Of a stretch of DNA of 64,000 nucleotides, positions 1-6,223 are shown piece by piece. A model generated the notes under the pieces. It searched no databases. It saw nothing but the letters and a program-made list of their open reading frames with translations, and had not been told where the DNA came from. How positions within the stretch are numbered: the stretch's first letter is position 1; each line of letters starts with the position of its first letter. This DNA is from Nitrosomonas sp. (GTDB lineage: Bacteria > Pseudomonadota > Gammaproteobacteria > Burkholderiales > Nitrosomonadaceae): NCBI GenBank assembly GCA_020446045.1, contig JAGRFM010000052.1, forward strand, positions 17,036 to 81,035, in the 5' to 3' direction. The position numbers and the translations under genes are program-made.

Positions 1-1
1 C

Positions 2-355
2 AATATACGCCATGTTGAAGCATTCAGTCGCGCACAAAAACAGGCGGAGGCACAAAAGCTGGGCATTTGGGGCGAGCCCGCTTATCAGGTTCATCCATTG
101 GATCAGATTCAATCAAACGCAAGAGGTTGGCAGCGTTTTACAGGTATTCCACGTCATATCCAGCAACGACGCAGTTATACTTATCTGGTCTTGAATGATC
201 AAGTCAGCATTCGAGTTGCCAACGATCACCTGAATCTTTTCCCAAAACTGGATACTTATTTAGGCAAAACCATAGAAATTCGCGGATGGGTTTCAAGAAG
301 AAGCAAAAAATTCACCATTTCAGTTCGCCATCCCAGCGCACTAATTATCCGTTAA
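2..355 (+). CDS. Thermonuclease (SNase)-like protein, 3' part only
   Basis: The reading frame is open from the left edge, so the N-terminus and catalytic core lie outside the window. The visible 117 residues begin with a helix rich in Ala, Gln and Lys ending in KLGIWGEP. That resembles the helix that closes staphylococcal-nuclease domains (AEA..ARRGLW). A roughly 80-residue beta-rich tail follows, containing GKTIEIRGWVSR, which looks like an OB-fold strand pattern. The family assignment comes from this tail alone and is therefore tentative. The gene converges on the SH3-domain gene, with 9 bp between the stops. Confidence 0.5.
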   Translation, partial: NIRHVEAFSRAQKQAEAQKLGIWGEPAYQVHPLDQIQSNARGWQRFTGIPRHIQQRRSYTYLVLNDQVSIRVANDHLNLFPKLDTYLGKTIEIRGWVSRRSKKFTISVRHPSALIIR

Positions 356-364
356 AACATGTTA

Positions 365-1051
365 CTAAAAATCGCCGTACGGTGAACGTTTCTTACGCCA
401 ACTGATTTTTGGAATAATTAAACCGAGCAACAAGCCTCCAAATAAAACCATTGCACCGGTAATAAACCATTCTCTTTCATTATCGTTGCTGACTTCACTG
501 TATTGTTCCTGCAAAGCCATGAACTGCGCTTTTATTTCGTTATATTGCTGATGCAATTGCTCGTTTTCCGCATCAATTGCCAACACATCCGCAGCAGTTT
601 TTTTGATTGCATTCAACCGTTTTTCCAGTTCTTTCTTTTCATGCTCCAGATTATCGATCCGGTTATTGGCATTTGCAAATTCCGCTTTCACAAAATTTAA
701 CTGGCCTCGTATGCTGGTGTCCTTCGGTTCGGTGTTCGTGACTTGTTTCACCAGATTCTCGATTTGTACTCTTGCAACAGGTTCGCGGATCAGATAACGG
801 GAAAGCACCCAGCCTTCAGTACCGGCAGCAGTTTGAACGCGAGAATAGCCATTTTCCTTGTCTTGTTCCAATACTGTCAGTGCAGTACCGCTTTTCAACA
901 TCCTTACAATGGTATGGCTGTTAGTAGGCCCGCTTCGCATTGTAATTTCAAACTGATCAGTAACAAAGCGCTGGTCCGCAAAAACTAATACAGGCAACAG
1001 GACCCAAGCAGCAATAAGTATTTTTAATAGTACAGAACAGTTTCTTATCAT
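365..1051 (-). CDS. SH3-domain, coiled-coil, membrane-anchored protein (TIGR04211-like)
   Basis: This 228-residue protein has an N-terminal signal segment (about residues 8-25, ending VFA) and a bacterial SH3 domain (about 27-92, with the MRSGPTNSHTIVRML and GYSRVQTAAGTEGWV segments). A charged coiled coil follows (about 118-190), then one transmembrane helix near residues 196-215 and a short basic tail. This order matches the TIGR04211 family of periplasmic SH3 proteins anchored in the inner membrane. The biochemical function is not known. It is encoded 72 bp downstream of sdhA in the same direction, in the place where sdhB often lies, but it has no Fe-S motif and is not SdhB. Confidence 0.8.
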   Translation of the reverse strand: MIRNCSVLLKILIAAWVLLPVLVFADQRFVTDQFEITMRSGPTNSHTIVRMLKSGTALTVLEQDKENGYSRVQTAAGTEGWVLSRYLIREPVARVQIENLVKQVTNTEPKDTSIRGQLNFVKAEFANANNRIDNLEHEKKELEKRLNAIKKTAADVLAIDAENEQLHQQYNEIKAQFMALQEQYSEVSNDNEREWFITGAMVLFGGLLLGLIIPKISWRKKRSPYGDF

Positions 1052-1123
1052 AACTTTCCGAGGTGTATTAACAATATGATTTGAAACAAAAATACAAGAT
1101 TCAAATCAGAACAAACCGAATAC

Positions 1124-2887
1124 TTAATAAGTTCTCTTCTTCGGCGGAAATGAATCCACTGTAAGGGGTTTCAGGCGCACCGGTTTGTAATCCAGGCGAT
1201 GTTCATCACTAAAATATAACGTATGTTTCAACCAGTTGTCGTCTTCACGTTCAGGAAAATCGTCCCGTGCATGCGCCCCCCGGCTTTCACGCCGCGCTTC
1301 CGCTGAAATCATTGTAGCCATTGCCACTTCTTTCATATTATCGAGTTCCAACGCTTCGATACGTGCGGTATTGAAGACTTTGCTCTTGTCCTTGATTTCG
1401 GTCCGCCCCACACGCTCTGCGACTTCCTTGATTTTTTCCACACCCTGCAGCAGCGTGTCCTCGAACCGGAATACTCCGCAATAGGTCTGCATCGTCTTGC
1501 ACAGCGCATCGGTAACCTGTGCGACACTTTCTCCATCCACCTGATTTTCCAGCCTTGCCAGCCGGGCCATTGACTGATCCGCCGCATCTTCAGGCAACGG
1601 TTTGTGATGCAAATTGATTTTCAAATCCTCGATGATCTGATTCGCTGCGGCCCTACCGAAAACAACAATATCAAGTAACGAATTTGTTCCCAACCGGTTT
1701 GCACCATGTACGGAAACACAGGCGCATTCACCAACGGCATAAAATCCGGTCACCACTTCCTCCGGCCCTGTTTTATAAGGAGCCACCACTTGGCCGTAAT
1801 AATTGGTCGGGATACCGCCCATCATATAATGCGCCGTCGGGACAACCGGGATCGGATCGTGGATCGGATCGACATGCGAGAACTTCATCGCCAACTCGCG
1901 AATACCAGGCAAACGTGATTTGATGATTTCGGAACCCAGATGGTCCAATTTTAACAACAAATGATCGTTTTCGTCACCGCAACCCCGGCCTTCTTTGATT
2001 TCTATCGTCATCGCGCGCGCCACCACGTCACGGCTGGCCAGGTCCTTGGCATTCGGCGCATAACGTTCCATGAAACGTTCACCATCCTTGTTAACGAGGT
2101 AGCCACCTTCACCGCGCACCGCCTCGCTGATCAGCACACCAACACCATGTATGCCGGTAGGATGAAACTGCCAGAATTCCATATCTTCGAGCGGAATACC
2201 GGCGCGCGCCGCCATACCGAGTCCATCGCCGGTATTGATCAATGCATTGGTATTCGCCTGGAAAATGCGCCCGCCGCCACCGGTGGCAAACAAAGTCGCC
2301 TTGGCCTGCAAAATCATTACATCACCGGTTTCCATTTCCATCGCGGTCATCCCCAGCACATCACCCTGCGCGTCACGGATCAGATCCAGACCTATCCACT
2401 CGACAAAAAACTGGGTATTAGCGCTGACATTGCGCTGATATAGCGTATGCAACAAAGCATGGCCGGTTCGATCGGCTGCCGCACATGATCGTGTCGCCTG
2501 TGCACCACCGAAGTTTTGCGATTGTCCGCCAAATGGCCTTTGATAAATCTTACCGTTTTCCAAACGGTCAAATGGCATACCGAAATGTTCCAGCTCGTAC
2601 ACCACTTCGTTCGCCTGACGGCACATAAATTCGATCGCATCCTGATCACCAAGGTAATCGGAACCTTTGACCGTATCGTACATATGCCAATGCCAGTTAT
2701 CTTCAGTCACATTACCCAGCGAAGCCGCAATACCACCCTGTGCCGAAACCGTATGCGACCGTGTCGGAAACACCTTGGACAACACAGCCACCTTGAGTCC
2801 GGCTTCGGATAACTGCAACGCCGCGCGCATACCCGCGCCACCTGCACCAACAATAACCACATCGAATTTTCTTTTTACGATCGTCAC
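1124..2887 (-). CDS. sdhA: Succinate dehydrogenase flavoprotein subunit SdhA
   Basis: Catalytic flavoprotein of complex II; it oxidises succinate to fumarate in the TCA cycle on the cytoplasmic face of the membrane. The 587-residue length is normal. The Rossmann FAD motif [15 protein letters not shown] is at about residues 10-24. SHTVSAQGG at residues 44-52 holds His45, the expected covalent FAD attachment site. The substrate-site segment HPTGIHGVG and a C-terminus ending in RTY are present. It follows sdhD by one base, so sdhC-sdhD-sdhA read as one transcript. SdhB, the Fe-S subunit needed for electron transfer, is not encoded next to it or elsewhere in the window. Confidence 0.97.
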   Translation of the reverse strand: MTIVKRKFDVVIVGAGGAGMRAALQLSEAGLKVAVLSKVFPTRSHTVSAQGGIAASLGNVTEDNWHWHMYDTVKGSDYLGDQDAIEFMCRQANEVVYELEHFGMPFDRLENGKIYQRPFGGQSQNFGGAQATRSCAAADRTGHALLHTLYQRNVSANTQFFVEWIGLDLIRDAQGDVLGMTAMEMETGDVMILQAKATLFATGGGGRIFQANTNALINTGDGLGMAARAGIPLEDMEFWQFHPTGIHGVGVLISEAVRGEGGYLVNKDGERFMERYAPNAKDLASRDVVARAMTIEIKEGRGCGDENDHLLLKLDHLGSEIIKSRLPGIRELAMKFSHVDPIHDPIPVVPTAHYMMGGIPTNYYGQVVAPYKTGPEEVVTGFYAVGECACVSVHGANRLGTNSLLDIVVFGRAAANQIIEDLKINLHHKPLPEDAADQSMARLARLENQVDGESVAQVTDALCKTMQTYCGVFRFEDTLLQGVEKIKEVAERVGRTEIKDKSKVFNTARIEALELDNMKEVAMATMISAEARRESRGAHARDDFPEREDDNWLKHTLYFSDEHRLDYKPVRLKPLTVDSFPPKKRTY

Positions 2888-2888
2888 A

Positions 2889-3242
2889 TCAGCTCCACAA
2901 AATTTCAGCGGTCCACACGAGATAAGCCAGCAGCGAAATAATCACCAGTATCTGCAATGTCAGACGAATCGCTGTCGGCTTGACATAGTCCATCAATACA
3001 TTACGCACGCCCACCCACGCATGCCAGAACAAACCGGCAAAAAACAGGAATGTCGCAATCCGCATCCACGAATGCTGAAAAATAGCCACCCATGCGGCAT
3101 GATCCTGCGGTGGGTTGATACATACAATCGCCACCAGAAATACAATATAAGCGGCCATCAAAACAGCCGTTATACGCTGCGCCAACCAGTCTCTCAGCCC
3201 GTAGTGCGCACCTGTCACGGTACGCCCAGGTTGTCTTACCAT
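2889..3242 (-). CDS. sdhD: Succinate dehydrogenase membrane anchor subunit SdhD
   Basis: Small anchor subunit of complex II with three hydrophobic segments, about 117 residues. It binds heme b and ubiquinone with SdhC. The segment [15 protein letters not shown] contains the conserved histidine expected as a heme ligand and the Arg/Asp pattern of SdhD. A longer frame reaches 3293. The start at 3242 ([13 protein letters not shown]) was preferred because it gives the usual SdhD N-terminus and overlaps the sdhC stop by only a few bases (ATGGTAA), typical of translational coupling. Confidence 0.92.
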   Translation of the reverse strand: MVRQPGRTVTGAHYGLRDWLAQRITAVLMAAYIVFLVAIVCINPPQDHAAWVAIFQHSWMRIATFLFFAGLFWHAWVGVRNVLMDYVKPTAIRLTLQILVIISLLAYLVWTAEILWS

Positions 3243-3625
3243 AACAGGGCTCCTATCAGAAAAGTCAATATTAAACTGACGGCAAGTACCCACTTACTGC
3301 TCGCGCGTGCCTGCGCCAGTTCGATGCCGTAATGTAAGTCCAGCGCAAGATAACGTATGCCGGCGCAGAGATGATGCAGACAGAACCATGCAAACACAAC
3401 GAGTATCAGCTTCATGCCCGGACTTTGAAATGTCTCTTGTAAATTCCCGAAACTTTCCGGTGATTCCAGCAGCATTTGCAATCCGCACAGCATGAATGGA
3501 ATTCCCGGAAAAAAAAGCAGCACACCGGTAATCCGGTGCATAATGGATACAATAGCCGGAAGTGGCTGGGTAATCTTTAGCAGATCCAGATGTTTGGGGC
3601 GTTTATGTTTTAACCTCACTTCCAT
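3236..3625 (-). CDS. sdhC: Succinate dehydrogenase cytochrome b556 subunit SdhC
   Basis: First gene of sdhCDA. The protein has about 129 residues and three transmembrane helices. The signature of the family is seen: a basic N-terminus with RPKHLDLLKI, then PLPAIVSIMHRITGVLLF (Ser and Arg near the quinone site), and FCLHHLCAGIRYLALD with the heme-ligand histidine. The start at 3625 (MEVRLKHKRPKH) is preferred over the in-frame codon at 3682, which would add an unusual hydrophilic extension. About 260 bp separate this start from the divergent cytochrome c gene, so both promoters probably lie in that gap. Confidence 0.92.
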   Translation of the reverse strand: MEVRLKHKRPKHLDLLKITQPLPAIVSIMHRITGVLLFFPGIPFMLCGLQMLLESPESFGNLQETFQSPGMKLILVVFAWFCLHHLCAGIRYLALDLHYGIELAQARASSKWVLAVSLILTFLIGALLW

Positions 3626-3754
3626 GCGCGAGCCTTTAACGTAATATTTCCAATTTCGAACGCTTTGATATGTTAATGTCATTCATTGCATTTGGTTTAT
3701 TCTGCAATGCTTTGCGATACAAGTCAAAACTTGTTTACAGCCACTATCAAATGA

Positions 3755-3786
3755 CACTCACGCCATCCAACTGAGATTTCTAGGTT
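3755..3786 (-). repeat. Fragment of the AACCTAAAAACCTCAGTTG element (type 1 end)
   Basis: Read on the minus strand, the bases start AACCTAGAAATCTCAGTTGG and continue GATGGCG...GAGTG. This matches the type 1 end of the full elements at 30431 and 58273 with a few changes and a short internal deletion. Only one end is present. It lies between sdhC and the cytochrome c gene, about 100 bp before the latter. Confidence 0.65.
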
Positions 3787-3887
3787 AAAATGACTTTATG
3801 ATCACCGATTAAGGAATAAAAATCATGGATAAACCATCCTCCATCACGCAGTGATCACAACCCTATTTCTCACACACGGAGAAACCA

Positions 3888-4520
3888 ATGAAAACTGTCA
3901 TGAAAACGATTTTAAGTCTGACGCTTGCTGCGGCAATCGCTGCCGGTTATATTTTGAGCACTGGCGTTTACAACATGGCCGCCACCGAAAAACACTGGCT
4001 AATTACCGAGAAACTAATTGAATGGATGCGTATCAATTCAATAGACGCGCATGCCGATGCATTGCAAGTACCGGAAATGGATGAAGCTGAATATCTGACC
4101 GTCGGCGCCATACATTACAACGCCATGTGTACCGAATGCCATCTAGCCCCCGGATTGGAACCCACCGAACTTGCACAAGGGCTCTATCCACAAGCCCCTG
4201 TATTTGGCCAGCGTCAACCGTTAAGCAGCACGGAAGCGATCGAAAAACAGGCCAAAGCTTATTTCTGGATCATCAAAAACGGTATAAAAATGACAGCCAT
4301 GCCGGCATGGGGGCTGACCCACGATGACGACACGATATGGGCCATGGCTTTTTTTGTTCAGCAACTTGGCGGCATGTCAGTTGATCAATATCGCGAACTC
4401 ACTCGCCTTGACGATCAAAACAGCGATCACGGCCATTCCCATGAACATCATAGCCATACCCATGACCACAGTCATGAACACGAACATGAAACACACCGGC
4501 ATACCGAAGCACTTGACTGA
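3888..4520 (+). CDS. Membrane-anchored or periplasmic monoheme cytochrome c with His-rich tail
   Basis: This 210-residue protein has an N-terminal hydrophobic helix (about 8-27) that acts as export signal or anchor. One heme c site, CTECH, lies at residues 81-85. The likely distal ligand is Met138 in TAMPAWG, followed by the class I cytochrome helix DDTIWAMAFFVQQL. It should carry electrons in the periplasm. The last 30 residues hold 13 histidines in 25 positions (181-205), alternating with Ser, Glu and Asp, like metal-binding tails of Ni, Zn or Cu proteins. The start at 3888 has a good AGGAG-type site (ACGGAGAAACC). It is monocistronic and divergent from sdhC. The partner enzyme is not evident from context. 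Confidence 0.85.
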   Translation: MKTVMKTILSLTLAAAIAAGYILSTGVYNMAATEKHWLITEKLIEWMRINSIDAHADALQVPEMDEAEYLTVGAIHYNAMCTECHLAPGLEPTELAQGLYPQAPVFGQRQPLSSTEAIEKQAKAYFWIIKNGIKMTAMPAWGLTHDDDTIWAMAFFVQQLGGMSVDQYRELTRLDDQNSDHGHSHEHHSHTHDHSHEHEHETHRHTEALD

Positions 4521-4661
4521 TTTGTTCAAAATATTGGCAAAATAACGGAAACAACACGCATAGAAAACAAATACACAACATGCACAGTAGCATCTGTTAC
4601 CCATCTATCCTACTTTGGCGCTTCTTTCTCACAAGCCGGCTTTAGTAAACCATAAATCAGC

Positions 4662-4700
4662 CATAAAAAAACCTCATGGGATTTCTTCCCATGAGGTTTT
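4662..4700 (-). terminator. Rho-independent terminator of the first PEP-CTERM gene
   Basis: A perfect 11-bp stem (ACCTCATGGGA at 4671-4681 with TCCCATGAGGT at 4687-4697) has a 5-base loop. On the minus strand it is followed by a run of seven T. It lies 36 bp past the stop of the minus-strand gene. On the plus strand the stem is followed only by TTT, so it may also weakly stop cytochrome c transcripts. Confidence 0.9.
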
Positions 4701-4735
4701 CAATTAATTCAGTAATAATTTTATTACAATATTAC

Positions 4736-5488
4736 TTACGCTTTGGTAAAGCGGCGTCCACCCATGAAGCCCAGCAAACCAAGTCCCATTAGTGCAAGAA
4801 TGCCTGGTTCTGGTATTGGCTTGACAGATTCAACCATGACAACAAAGTCATTGAAGTCACCACCTGCACCAGCACCAAGCGCCAAATCTTCCCACGCCAA
4901 CACGAATTCATTGTTGGTCCACAATCCTGGAGCGATACCTGGAAGTGCAACAGTATCAGTATTCGTACCTTGATAAGCCGCCAAATGATCCGACCCATCA
5001 ATATTCAAAGCGGTATCGGAATACCAGGTATTTTGTTGTGGTGTATTCAACCAGTATCCAAACTGGTTACCCGCAAAATCAACGCCGGTATCAGCTAAAT
5101 TCACATGAACCGAACCATCTGCTTTAATACTCAAAATAGCCTGGTCACCTGCTACATTTGCACCAGCAAAAAGCTGTACGGCATTTCCAGGGTTTGCCAT
5201 ATCAAATACACCAAAACTGTTACCGCTTGCAAATCCCGCCAATTCAATAACGATTGTTGCAACTGAACCACCAGCACCGGTAATTGACCAGTATGAATCA
5301 TTCGCTAATTCATCAGTGGTAACATCGACGCTGCTGTCACCTGCAATTGGCGCTACTGTAATGCCATCCAACACCCCTTGCAGTCCAGCACCACCATCAC
5401 CAAAAGTCACATTCGCATTTGCCGAACCAATCATTGAGAAGCCAAAGGCTGCAGCTATTGCGGCGCTTATTATCGTTTGTTTTTTCAT
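4736..5488 (-). CDS. PEP-CTERM sorting domain protein
   Basis: Exported protein of 250 residues. It has a signal peptide (residues 1-25, ending SANA) and a low-complexity, Gly/Ala/Asp-rich, cysteine-free body of unknown fold. The C-terminal sorting signal is PIPEPGILALMGLGLLGF followed by basic MGGRRFTKA. PEP-CTERM proteins are processed by exosortase (EpsH/XrtA family) and are associated with exopolysaccharide and floc or biofilm formation. No exosortase is in the window. A strong AAGGAGG ribosome site precedes ATG at 5488. Upstream are a -24/-12 promoter (5628-5643) and an activator-like site (5717-5735), shared in design with the second PEP-CTERM gene at 36286. It has its own terminator, so it is a single-gene unit. 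Confidence 0.9.
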   Translation of the reverse strand: MKKQTIISAAIAAAFGFSMIGSANANVTFGDGGAGLQGVLDGITVAPIAGDSSVDVTTDELANDSYWSITGAGGSVATIVIELAGFASGNSFGVFDMANPGNAVQLFAGANVAGDQAILSIKADGSVHVNLADTGVDFAGNQFGYWLNTPQQNTWYSDTALNIDGSDHLAAYQGTNTDTVALPGIAPGLWTNNEFVLAWEDLALGAGAGGDFNDFVVMVESVKPIPEPGILALMGLGLLGFMGGRRFTKA

Positions 5489-5627
5489 TTGAAAAACCTC
5501 CTTAAAAATAACTTAATTCTTAGAACGTTATGCTTCACTCTTTCTTCCTGATGTAACCCTACATTTTCGGCACATTTTTTCAATATCGTTTTATAGCCAA
5601 TATTCGTAGAACCTCGATTTAATAACA

Positions 5628-5643
5628 AGCAAGTTCCATGCCA
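5628..5643 (-). promoter_or_regulatory. Sigma-54 (-24/-12) promoter of the first PEP-CTERM gene
   Basis: Minus-strand TGGCATGGAACTTGCT fits the sigma-54 consensus TGGCACGNNNNTTGCW with one change (C to T at position 6) and exact GG/GC spacing. A start site would be expected near 5617, giving a leader of about 130 bases. The match was made by eye. Confidence 0.8.
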
Positions 5644-5716
5644 TATATAACAACACACTGATATATAATATGTTTTTTATATTCATGGCTTGATGGCTCA
5701 ACAACAAGAAACATCA

Positions 5717-5735
5717 GTGTAAAAAATATCGACAC
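5717..5735 (-). promoter_or_regulatory. Upstream activator-like site (PEP-CTERM regulon), copy 1
   Basis: Plus-strand GTGTAAAAAATATCGACAC; in the direction of the gene this reads GTGTCGA-NN-TTTTTTACAC. It lies about 75-90 bp upstream of the -24 element, the usual place for a bacterial enhancer-binding protein. A site of the same form and orientation lies at 36039. Known PEP-CTERM systems often encode PrsK/PrsR, whose regulator PrsR is a sigma-54 activator. That PrsR binds here is inference. Confidence 0.65.
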
Positions 5736-5950
5736 CAGATACGAGCTTTCCATTTCAAACATTCACCCCCGCAAAAAGCAGACAAAAACTTAATGAGATC
5801 ACTGATTTGCAGAACCCACCCCCCCTTGCATATAAGCATTTATTGCTGTCATACATACCAGAATAAATACACTTATTTGATTTTCACACAACCCACACGC
5901 AAATTCTGATGACAACGTTATTAATATTTTCTATCCACCGATTCCTCAAC

Positions 5951-5969
5951 GTGTAAAAAATTTCGACAC
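5951..5969 (-). promoter_or_regulatory. Upstream activator-like site, orphan copy 2
   Basis: Plus-strand GTGTAAAAAATTTCGACAC, differing from copy 1 at a single central base, in the same orientation and 234 bp away. No -24/-12 sequence was found at the usual distance on either side. It may be a remote second site for the 5628 promoter or may act on the gene at 6224. Confidence 0.55.
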
Positions 5970-6223
5970 CCATTAACCTGACCGCCCCATAAAACATGAT
6001 GAAAACTCACTTCACATTCATTTATCCAGCTGTATAACAGCAAACATCTACCTATGGCGACAAGTCCAAACAATCTATCAAATCTAAAAAGATTCTCTTG
6101 TTTCTTGATCTTTCATAATTTCCAAGCTGGCAGCTGAACATAAAATTATGTGATTAGCAGTCTATAAGATTAAAAAAAGGGCTAAAATGGACATGAACTA
6201 ACTTACGCTCACGGTAAGAAATC

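Larger units (their letters stand above)
5489..6223. other. 735-bp AT-rich intergenic region
   Basis: Divergent upstream region between the PEP-CTERM gene (minus) and the GGDEF-EAL gene (plus). It contains one sigma-54-type promoter, two copies of a 19-bp site (listed separately) and about 250 bp before 6224 without a clear promoter motif. No RNA gene or plausible coding frame was seen. Confidence 0.6.

Noticed and set aside
365-1051. SdhB at the position after sdhA
   Set aside because: No ferredoxin or Fe-S cysteine motifs. The protein is an SH3/coiled-coil membrane protein.
1961-2443. Open frame of 160 codons opposite sdhA
   Set aside because: Shadow of the high-confidence sdhA frame; no recognisable protein features.
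2667-3332. Open frame of 221 codons on the plus strand opposite sdhA/sdhD
   Set aside because: It lies fully opposite well-matched genes, its residue make-up is rich in Cys, His and Arg without domains, and no ribosome site is seen.
3824-3853. Nine-codon open frame (ATG to TGA) before the cytochrome c gene
   Set aside because: Too short to judge. No regulatory amino-acid run and no attenuator hairpin were seen.
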